Positions 1 through 5,461 of a DNA stretch of 5,928 nt are shown here, in pieces. A model generated the notes under the pieces. The model made no database searches and was not told where the DNA came from. It worked only from the letters and a program-made list of their open reading frames with translations. How positions within the stretch are numbered: position 1 is the first letter of the stretch; every line of letters starts with the position of its first letter. Position numbers and translations under genes: made by a program. Origin of the DNA: Sneathiella sp. (lineage in GTDB: Bacteria > Pseudomonadota > Alphaproteobacteria > Sneathiellales > Sneathiellaceae); NCBI GenBank assembly GCA_002732675.1, contig NVRR01000204.1, forward strand, positions 1 to 5,928. Reading direction: 5' to 3'.

Positions 1-2
1 CG

Positions 3-497
3 CACGGTGGCTCGCTTCGGGTTTTTGCCTGCCGGGCGGAATCTGACAAATATCCAGCGACCGACGGACTGAAGCATATCCGCGCCAAGGAACAAGCAGC
101 AGGCCTTGATACGGTTGACGCCTATCAGAATTTCACACCGAGGGTCGAGCATGTCCGCCGCACCCTTCTGGAATTCCTGAAGACGGCAAAGGCCGAGGGG
201 AAAACCGTTGCCGCCTATGGCGCCGCCGCCAAGGGCAATACGTTGCTTAATTATTGTGGCGTTGGCATGGATTTGATTGATTTCGTTGTCGACCGCAACC
301 CTGAAAAACAAGGGACCCTCCTCCCCGGCAGTCATATTCCGGTCTTTGAGACCGACAAAATTTTCGCAGAAAAGCCCGATTACGTGCTGATTTTACCGTG
401 GAATCTTGCGAGCGAAATCTCGGCTGATATGAAGGGCATCAAGGAATGGGGCGGGCGTTTCGTTATTCCCATCCCCGAAGTTAAAATCCTCTCATGA
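3..497 (+). CDS. Sugar C-methyltransferase, C-terminal part (5' end outside window)
   Basis: The frame is open from the left edge and encodes the last 164 residues of a protein whose family usually has about 400. The visible part matches the C-terminal half of the TylCIII/NovU/TcaB9-type SAM-dependent C-methyltransferases (Methyltransf_14 region). It starts with HGGSLRVF, followed by a helical stretch. A Rossmann-like segment YGAAAKGNTLLNYCG lies at visible residues 72-86, then DRNPEKQG at 97-104 and DYVLILPWN at 126-134. Family members add a methyl group to carbon 3 of NDP-4-keto-6-deoxysugars in the cytoplasm. The N-terminal zinc-binding and SAM-binding domains lie outside the window, so activity cannot be judged. 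Its stop overlaps the start of the epimerase gene by four bases (ATGA), implying one operon with translational coupling. The family call is firm; the exact sugar and methylated carbon are inferred. Confidence 0.88.
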   Translation, partial: HGGSLRVFACRAESDKYPATDGLKHIRAKEQAAGLDTVDAYQNFTPRVEHVRRTLLEFLKTAKAEGKTVAAYGAAAKGNTLLNYCGVGMDLIDFVVDRNPEKQGTLLPGSHIPVFETDKIFAEKPDYVLILPWNLASEISADMKGIKEWGGRFVIPIPEVKILS

Positions 498-1033
498 TAT
501 TCTCGGCAACTGACATTCCCGGTGCTTATCTGATCACGCCCGAGCGCCACGAAGATGAACGTGGCTTTTTCGCCCGCAGCTATTGCGCCGAAGAATTTGC
601 AGATCACGGCATTGCCTTTATCCCGGCCCAAAGCAATATTTCCCATAACAAACAGGCCTTCACTCTTCGCGGTATGCATTTTCACGCGCCGCCCTATGAG
701 GAGACAAAGCTGGTGAGCTGCAGTGCGGGTCGCCTGTTTGACGTTGCCGTCGACCTCCGCCCCGCCTCTCCGGCCTATAAAAAATGGATAGGGTTTGAAC
801 TCAGCCCGGAAAATGGTCTGGCCTTCTTTATTCCCGCTGGCTGTGCCCACGGTTTTTTAACCCTGGAGGATCACACCAACGTTTTCTACCAAATGAGCCC
901 CACCTATACACCCGGCCATGACCGGGGCTTTCGCTGGGACGATGAAGAGATTGGCATTGACTGGCCAAGGAAGCCGCAGGTTATGTCAGACAAAGATCGC
1001 GCATTTGATAAGTTTGGCTCAGAAAATGGATAG
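494..1033 (+). CDS. rfbC: RmlC-type dTDP-4-keto-6-deoxysugar 3,5-epimerase
   Basis: This 179-residue protein has the usual length and cupin-fold sequence of RmlC/RfbC, which epimerises C3 and/or C5 of dTDP-4-keto-6-deoxyglucose in the dTDP-L-rhamnose and related pathways. Visible marks are DERGFFARSY (21-30), the catalytic-base segment LRGMHFH with His62, DVAVDLR (83-89), IPAGCAHGF (113-121), Tyr132 and Tyr138 at the positions of the two active-site tyrosines, RGFRWDD (144-150) and MSDKD (164-168), whose Asp should pair with the catalytic His. The start is the ATG overlapping the upstream stop; there is no good ribosome-binding site at normal distance, so coupled translation is likely. In rhamnose operons this gene sits with rmlA, rmlB and rmlD. 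Here it lies between a C-methyltransferase and an SDR gene, so it may act on a branched deoxysugar (a 3-, 5- or 3,5-epimerase) rather than in plain rhamnose synthesis. The fold is certain; substrate is inference. Confidence 0.93.
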   Translation: MIFSATDIPGAYLITPERHEDERGFFARSYCAEEFADHGIAFIPAQSNISHNKQAFTLRGMHFHAPPYEETKLVSCSAGRLFDVAVDLRPASPAYKKWIGFELSPENGLAFFIPAGCAHGFLTLEDHTNVFYQMSPTYTPGHDRGFRWDDEEIGIDWPRKPQVMSDKDRAFDKFGSENG

Positions 1034-1934
1034 TGGGGCCGCAAAAACCTGCTTGGTAACCGGTGCGACCGGGTTTGTCGGGCGGCCGACAGTGAAGGAG
1101 CTTTTGAGTAAAGGTTGGCGGGTTATCTCGATCTCTCATTCTTCGCCGTCTCCAATCCAGCATGAAAACCTAACGCATATCACGATGGATTTACATAATA
1201 CAGATGATGTCGCCGGTCTTTTCAGTGACTACCGTCCAAGCCATCTCCTACATCTCGCATGGGAGGCGACGCCGGGGAAATTCTGGCATTCGACCAATAA
1301 TTTTACCTGGGTTTCAACAAGCGCCCATCTGCTGGACCAATTCGTCGCCAACGGCAGGGAAAAGGCTGTACTCGCGGGTTCTTGCGCAGAGTATAAATGG
1401 GAAAATGAAACCCTCTATGAGGATGTATCTCCCGTCGATGGCGACACGTATTATGCCGCCTCTAAACTGGCATTTAAATCTCTGGCGGGCGTTATCGCGA
1501 AGGATATTGATCTGGTATGGGCCCGTATTTTCTTTCCTTATGGGCCAGAAGAAGACAGCAGCAAGCTCATCTCTTATATTTTTCGGGAAATTTCCGCGAA
1601 CCGTCAGCCGTCAATTCAAACTCCTGATCGGGCCGTGGATTTTATTCATGTCAACGATGTTGCTTTGGCCTTTGAAAAGCTGCTTTCTGCTAGTGAAAAC
1701 GGCACCGTAAATATTTGCTCCGGCATATCCCTTTTGCCTCATGAGGTCGCCATAGAATGTGCTAGGTTATTGGGGAGAACAGAATTATTAGGCGATTTAC
1801 TTACGATTGTTGCCCGCACTCAAACCGATGTATCTATTTGTGGGAACAGAAAAAAACTCTCAGTAGCAATGAACGGAACGAAACCAGTATCTTTGGCAAC
1901 AGGCCTTCGCACATATTTGTCGCTAGATGACTAG
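1026..1934 (+). CDS. Extended-SDR NAD(P)-dependent nucleotide-sugar reductase/epimerase
   Basis: The gene encodes 302 residues from the ATG at 1026. The frame stays open upstream to 918, but that part overlaps the epimerase in another frame and is not protein-like. The N-terminal Rossmann motif TGATGFVG (12-19) begins four residues after the Lys-Thr of the short lead. HLAWEATPGKFW (76-87), AGSCAEY (117-123) with the catalytic Ser119, and YYAASK (142-147) with Tyr143 and Lys147 make a complete SDR active site. RIFFPYGPEE (167-176) and DFIHVNDVA (205-213) are typical of extended SDRs acting on NDP-sugars. The start overlaps the epimerase stop by eight bases, indicating coupling. After C-methylation and epimerisation, a 4-keto reduction is the missing step, so a 4-ketoreductase role is the best inference; an epimerase or dehydratase cannot be excluded. 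GC falls in roughly the last 180 bases. The stop is only 21 bases from that of the convergent methyltransferase gene, with no clear terminator between them. Confidence 0.87.
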   Translation: MDSGAAKTCLVTGATGFVGRPTVKELLSKGWRVISISHSSPSPIQHENLTHITMDLHNTDDVAGLFSDYRPSHLLHLAWEATPGKFWHSTNNFTWVSTSAHLLDQFVANGREKAVLAGSCAEYKWENETLYEDVSPVDGDTYYAASKLAFKSLAGVIAKDIDLVWARIFFPYGPEEDSSKLISYIFREISANRQPSIQTPDRAVDFIHVNDVALAFEKLLSASENGTVNICSGISLLPHEVAIECARLLGRTELLGDLLTIVARTQTDVSICGNRKKLSVAMNGTKPVSLATGLRTYLSLDD

Positions 1935-1955
1935 AACTATGATGCGTAGATACGG

Positions 1956-2762
1956 CTATTTATCATCCTGTTTTCGTAAAATGAAAACAACTTCATCGCC
2001 TGAAGTCATCATGTGCTGGAGACGGAAATCCAGGTCGCATTTTTCTTTTAAACTAGTAATCATTTCTACCATCGCATCTGTATCCCATACATGAAAGTGA
2101 ATGGAATAATCATCTGAAATTAATTTATCAACCAACGCCACCCGTTCGGCTTCTGTCTTCCACGCGAGATTGCCAATATCCTCAAGTTCCACACATGTAA
2201 CAAATTCTTCGAAATGCTGTCGTTTCGAGCCCTCTGGACCCTCGGTAAAATCGCGATACAAATGAGCAAAATCTGTTACCGGACGATCGCAGTCAAATGT
2301 TTCCTCCTTGTTAGGAACAGCAAGGAATAAAACGCCTCCATTTTTCAAAACCCGATGCACATTTTGAAAGAAAAGCAACGGATTCTGAAAATGCTCTACG
2401 ACATGGTTAGCGATTACAAAATCCTGACTATTATCAGGAACCGGATCCAATGTTTCCCCATTTGCAACAATATCAGGAGCGAGCACCCTATCAGCTGGCA
2501 TTTCAGGATAGCTAGCTTTCAGTTCTTCGATTGAAAATCGGTCGACATAACGAACCTTGGCGTCTGGGCCAATATCCAACGGCCGCCCTAACCCCCCTAT
2601 TTCAATGCCTTCACCTTTGATATAACGGGCAGACAGTACCATGCGATTATGGCTAACAATTCGTCCCAGTCGTTTAGAATAGTCCTCTGAAAGTCCGAAC
2701 AAATGCCGCATAAAGAAAAGACGGACCGAAGCTGGAATTTTACTTCTTAAGCGAATTGACAT
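1956..2762 (-). CDS. Class I SAM-dependent methyltransferase of glycan-locus type
   Basis: The protein has 268 residues. The SAM-binding motif I is GIEIGGLGRPLDI (52-64), followed by RYVDR (71-75), whose Asp would bind the SAM ribose. DFVIANHVVEHF (114-125) and the post-core RVLKNGGVLFLAVPNK (137-152) complete a Methyltransf_11-like fold. The C-terminal part carries TFDCDRPVTDFAHLYRDF (155-172) and YSIHFHVWDTD (219-229). This combination is familiar from a family common in O-antigen and other glycosylation loci, whose acceptors are mostly unknown; O- or N-methylation of a sugar is likely. Neither a signal peptide nor a membrane segment is evident, so it should be cytoplasmic. A GAGGA sequence four bases upstream supports the chosen ATG. 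The gene lies opposite to its left and right neighbours and is AT-richer than they are (19 G/C in 60 at 2041-2100), which suggests separate acquisition. Confidence 0.85.
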   Translation of the reverse strand: MSIRLRSKIPASVRLFFMRHLFGLSEDYSKRLGRIVSHNRMVLSARYIKGEGIEIGGLGRPLDIGPDAKVRYVDRFSIEELKASYPEMPADRVLAPDIVANGETLDPVPDNSQDFVIANHVVEHFQNPLLFFQNVHRVLKNGGVLFLAVPNKEETFDCDRPVTDFAHLYRDFTEGPEGSKRQHFEEFVTCVELEDIGNLAWKTEAERVALVDKLISDDYSIHFHVWDTDAMVEMITSLKEKCDLDFRLQHMMTSGDEVVFILRKQDDK

Positions 2763-2766
2763 TCAT

Positions 2767-2771
2767 TCCTC
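2767..2771 (-). promoter_or_regulatory. Ribosome-binding site for the minus-strand methyltransferase
   Basis: On the minus strand this reads GAGGA and stands four bases before the ATG at 2762-2760. It is short-spaced but the best such site near the frame's start, and it supports that start. An additional ATG four bases upstream (2766-2764) is in another frame. Confidence 0.55.
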
Positions 2772-3000
2772 ACTATCAACATGTTCGGTCCACGCCGTCA
2801 TCGTCCATTAGCAAACACACGCAAAATAGTATGAACTACTCTATAAGCGGTGCAGGAGAGCGAAGCGAATAACCACGATCTTGTTACAGGCAAACTACGA
2901 TGTGATCAAGTTGAAAGCAGTAAGACGCCTCCCTTCTTCCGCTATCGGTCTTTAGGGCAAAGGGAATGATAGTTTAGGCTGCAAAATTGAGGCTCATTTA

Positions 3001-3029
3001 TTGCCAAGAAGACATTACTTGTTTATAGA
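3001..3029 (+). promoter_or_regulatory. Probable sigma-70-type promoter for the rightward pair of genes
   Basis: TTGCCA at 3001-3006 matches the -35 consensus in five of six positions. TATAGA at 3024-3029 matches the -10 consensus in four or five positions depending on the reference, and the spacer is the ideal 17 bases. Transcription would begin near 3036 and leave a leader of about 47 bases before the GTG start at 3083. This rests on sequence match only. Confidence 0.4.
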
Positions 3030-3082
3030 AGAGCGACTGGACTCTAGGAAAATTAGACACCTTAGCTAAACGGATATTTAAC

Positions 3083-3748
3083 GTGGATATTTCGCGCGAT
3101 GGAATAAAGCAGGCAGTGATTGAGGCTGGCTCTTCTGATGAAGAATTTTTTCATTTTCCTGTCAATGAAAACGGATTGTATCTTCAGCAGGACCCTGACG
3201 AATATGCCGATTTTGTTCACTATATGGCGACGCAAGCGAGGCCGTCGAAATTTAGTCTGGATATCGGGGTCGCTTCTGGCGGCCAAACGAAATTTCTGCG
3301 GGACTATTATCCCATTGAAAAGACAATTGTTCTGGATATTGGTGAGCATGAGGCCTTTAGACACTGGGCACGGATCAAGCCATCTGTAAAAACCAAGTTC
3401 GTCCTTGAACTGATTATGGATTCCCATTCCAAAGAGGCACGCAAGGCGCTCCTGCCCTATCAGGGGCAGATCGATTTTACCTTTATTGACGGCGATCATA
3501 GCTATAAAGGATTGATGCAAGACATTGAACTTGCAAAAGAAATCGTCAAGAAAGGCTGCATATTCGTGCTGCATGATACGGGCGCCGTCCCGGACTGTGT
3601 GCGTGTTTTTAATGAACTGCAAAAAGATCCGGATTTCGAATTGTCAGCGAATTTCGATAGCCGTTTCGGCATTTCAGTCTGGAAATATCTGGCAATTAAC
3701 GGCCCGAAAACCGGTTGGCGCAAAAAACTGTCGAAACTACGGGGCTAG
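3083..3748 (+). CDS. Methyltransf_24-like SAM-dependent methyltransferase
   Basis: The 221-residue protein holds a SAM-binding segment FSLDIGVASGGQTKFL (57-72), an acidic residue after the second strand (IVLDIGEHE, 82-90) and the hallmark FTFIDGDHSYKGLMQDI (132-148), followed by GCIFVLHDTG (158-167). The IDGDHSY motif is typical of Methyltransf_24 and CmcI/rhamnosyl-O-methyltransferase-like enzymes, where the Asp and His residues can bind a metal ion. O-methylation of a sugar is therefore the likely role; the acceptor is unknown. The start is a GTG without a strong ribosome-binding site. The frame stays open for another 18 codons upstream (from 3029) without a usual start codon, and those codons read plausibly as protein, so the N-terminus is uncertain. 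The next in-frame ATG, at 3224, would remove part of the domain lead. The following gene starts 14 bases after the stop, so the two form an operon. Confidence 0.82.
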   Translation: MDISRDGIKQAVIEAGSSDEEFFHFPVNENGLYLQQDPDEYADFVHYMATQARPSKFSLDIGVASGGQTKFLRDYYPIEKTIVLDIGEHEAFRHWARIKPSVKTKFVLELIMDSHSKEARKALLPYQGQIDFTFIDGDHSYKGLMQDIELAKEIVKKGCIFVLHDTGAVPDCVRVFNELQKDPDFELSANFDSRFGISVWKYLAINGPKTGWRKKLSKLRG

Positions 3749-3751
3749 GAG
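3747..3751 (+). promoter_or_regulatory. Ribosome-binding site deciding the ATG start at 3763
   Basis: AGGAG overlaps the stop codon of the upstream methyltransferase and lies 11 bases before the ATG at 3763, a slightly long but usable distance. The frame extends back to a TTG at 3715, inside the methyltransferase, but those 16 extra codons do not look like part of the protein. The ATG is therefore preferred. Confidence 0.45.
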
Positions 3752-3762
3752 CGGATAGAAGG

Positions 3763-4584
3763 ATGGCGTTTCCCTCCATCGCCGTCGTGCATTTGATCAG
3801 AAAATCCAATGGAATTGCTCCGTTCAAGGATTTTCTGCAATCCTATCATCAGCATAGAGAGCCGCTGGAACATGATCTGGTACTCATCTTTAAAGATTTC
3901 GACCTTGATGAGGATACCGACTATTTATCACTGCTGAAAGACACCCCATTTGTCCGATATGATTATGCTGGCGACGATGGGCTGGATATCGGACCCTATA
4001 GTGCCGTTGGGCAACAGCTTGACTATGACTATTTCTGTTTTTTGAATTCCTTTAGCCGTATTGAATGTGATAACTGGCTCACCCATCTTTATACCGGCCT
4101 AACGGGATCGAAAGACGCCGGGATCGTTGGCGCATCGGGAAGTTGGGAGAGTAGTTCTGAGACAGACCCTCCCTTCCCAAACCCTCATCTTCGCACCAAT
4201 GGATTTCTCATCTCCAAAGCCATTATGGCGCAAATAGAGTTTATTCCGATAAACGGTAAAGACGACGCCCGCATAATGGAATCAGGGAAATGCAGCATCA
4301 CACGACAAGTAACGGCAATGGGGATGCTGCCCTATGTTGTTGACAGTGAGGGTAGTTGCCTCCCGATAGACGACTGGCCCGCAAGTCTCACTTTCAGAAG
4401 CGGTGATCAGCAAGGACTGATGATAAGCGACAACAGAACGCGCACCTATCTGGAAGGCGACGCTTGGACACGAGAATACCTATATGATCTTGCCTGGACA
4501 GGAAATCCGTCCAACGCGAACCCTTTCAAGCGTAAACAGCTAAAACACCGTTTGCGGCGGTTCTTTCGCGTGCGACGTAACTAA
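3763..4584 (+). CDS. Glycosyltransferase-like protein of glycan loci, lacking a clear DXD motif
   Basis: From the ATG at 3763 the protein has 273 residues. It opens with a strand-helix-strand pattern, IAVVHLIRKSNGIAPFKDFL (6-25) and HDLVLIFKDF (37-46), that resembles the start of a GT-A glycosyltransferase fold. A conserved-looking core follows: GLDIGPYSA (73-81), DYDYFCFLNSFS (87-98), GIVGASGSWES (120-130), FPNPHLRTNGFLIS (138-151) and ESGKCSITRQV (173-183). FCFLNSFS stands where GT-A enzymes, including rhamnan-synthesis-F-like proteins, usually have an LNDD/DXD metal site. PHLRTNGFLIS likewise recalls the PHxQSxF segment of that family. I recognise the protein type from glycan gene clusters but know of no proven function. 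The last 18 residues are strongly basic (KRKQLKHRLRRFF, 256-268), which could favour contact with the inner membrane. It is co-transcribed with the preceding methyltransferase, and its stop overlaps the convergent glycosyltransferase gene by four bases. Fold and role are inference. Confidence 0.7.
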   Translation: MAFPSIAVVHLIRKSNGIAPFKDFLQSYHQHREPLEHDLVLIFKDFDLDEDTDYLSLLKDTPFVRYDYAGDDGLDIGPYSAVGQQLDYDYFCFLNSFSRIECDNWLTHLYTGLTGSKDAGIVGASGSWESSSETDPPFPNPHLRTNGFLISKAIMAQIEFIPINGKDDARIMESGKCSITRQVTAMGMLPYVVDSEGSCLPIDDWPASLTFRSGDQQGLMISDNRTRTYLEGDAWTREYLYDLAWTGNPSNANPFKRKQLKHRLRRFFRVRRN

Positions 4585-5432
4585 CGACTAGAAAATTTTT
4601 CTTTCAGCCAGTTTCGAGCGACACGGCGTAATTTCTCGGTGCGACCATTTATATACGCGGGCATGCTGACAAAGATCAGGGCCCTTTGCATCTGGGTAAG
4701 ATCCGCACTCTTTTTTGATCGTCGGCAATAGCTGAGGAAAGCCGAAAGCAGCTTGATCTGTTCATCTGAGGTTTTTGGTCGCCAGCTTACATGCGACTTC
4801 CCGGTTTCCATCGGATAAAAGCAGGTGGCATTGGTTCCCATAACTTCACCGCGGATAAGAAAGCCAAATAATAGAAGGTGATCCCACGCCCAAACGAAAG
4901 GATAGTTGGCGACAACATCCCGAATACGCTCCGAGACGATTTCACGGCGATATAACCCGTAGAACCAGCCAGGATGAGAGGCCAATAGCTGACGCCTCAA
5001 TTTGAATATTGACGGAGAATCATAACTCTGCAGATAGGGTTTTTCGCCCGAAATACTGCCGTCCATTCGCGTCCGAACAATCTTTCCGGCGACCAGATTA
5101 CAGCCGGGATTTTGTTCAATTTTTTCCAACAAGACGCTGACATAATTCTCATCGGAAAGATCATCATAGGATCGCCACAGAAAATATTCACCCCGGCAAG
5201 CCTCTGCCAGTAAGCCGAAATTCGGCAAGGGGCCGACATTTCTATCCTGTTGAATGAGCCGAATACGCGGATCCGAGAAGCCTTTTATAATCTCGATCGT
5301 GCCATCCGTTGATCCATTGTCCGAAATAACGATTTCGATATCCTGATAGGTTTGATCGAGGATGTTCTGGATCGCCCGTTCGATATAATCCGCACCGTTA
5401 TAAACAGGCATGCCGACAGATACTTTTGCCAT
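4581..5432 (-). CDS. Family 2 glycosyltransferase
   Basis: The 283-residue protein starts with the GT-A nucleotide-binding pattern VSVGMPVYNGADYIERAI (4-21). It continues with IEIVISDNGSTDGT (32-45), NVGPLPNFGLL (65-75) and a YDD metal-binding site in LWRSYDDLSD (85-94). WAWDHLL (181-187) may hold the catalytic base, Asp184. These are the marks of GT2 inverting transferases that use an NDP-sugar to extend a lipid-linked or lipid-A-core chain on the cytoplasmic side. The length is normal for a single-domain member and no membrane segment is obvious. The acceptor and donor cannot be read from sequence. The start ATG has only a weak GAGAC-like ribosome-binding site. The upstream monooxygenase gene ends 29 bases before the start on the same strand, so co-transcription is possible. 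The 3' end overlaps the convergent glycosyltransferase-like gene by four bases, leaving no room for a terminator between them. Confidence 0.92.
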   Translation of the reverse strand: MAKVSVGMPVYNGADYIERAIQNILDQTYQDIEIVISDNGSTDGTIEIIKGFSDPRIRLIQQDRNVGPLPNFGLLAEACRGEYFLWRSYDDLSDENYVSVLLEKIEQNPGCNLVAGKIVRTRMDGSISGEKPYLQSYDSPSIFKLRRQLLASHPGWFYGLYRREIVSERIRDVVANYPFVWAWDHLLLFGFLIRGEVMGTNATCFYPMETGKSHVSWRPKTSDEQIKLLSAFLSYCRRSKKSADLTQMQRALIFVSMPAYINGRTEKLRRVARNWLKEKFSSR

Positions 5433-5461
5433 TCATTTGTCTCAATACTAAAAACTGGCGT

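Larger units (their letters stand above)
2763..3082. other. 320-base divergent intergenic region
   Basis: This stretch separates two divergently transcribed methyltransferase genes and should hold both promoters. The only good promoter match I see faces right, at 3001-3029. For the leftward gene a TACTAT on the minus strand at about 2829-2834 is a possible -10 box, but no convincing -35 accompanies it. I found no tRNA, no rho-independent terminator and no long inverted repeat. All six frames are broken by stops. Short open runs occur, such as GTG at 2850 to a stop near 2969 on the plus strand, but they have no recognisable protein similarity. The stretch is AT-richer than the left and right coding regions and could be a decayed remnant of a lost gene. 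Confidence 0.6.

Noticed and set aside
380..850. Open frame of 156 codons on the minus strand
   Set aside because: It lies opposite the 3' end of the C-methyltransferase and most of the epimerase gene, both of which have clear family motifs; its translation shows no recognisable domain.
1204..1710. Open frame of 168 codons on the plus strand
   Set aside because: It lies in another frame inside the SDR gene, whose full active-site motifs span the same bases; the alternative translation is not domain-like.
1941..1971. Possible hairpin with ATGAT and ATCAT arms between convergent stops
   Set aside because: The arms are only five bases, AT-rich and widely spaced with no T-run, so it does not qualify as a terminator.
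2760..2766. ATGAATG at the start of the minus-strand methyltransferase, also seen at the glycosyltransferase start (5430-5436)
   Set aside because: In both cases the first ATG is out of frame with the gene and opens no meaningful frame; the shared pattern is only seven bases and probably coincidence.
2850..2969. Short GTG-started frame in the intergenic region
   Set aside because: About 40 codons, no ribosome-binding site and no recognisable similarity; such runs are expected by chance.
3062..3622. Open frame of 186 codons on the minus strand
   Set aside because: It is antisense to the Methyltransf_24-like gene with its IDGDHSY motif; the translation shows no recognisable domain.
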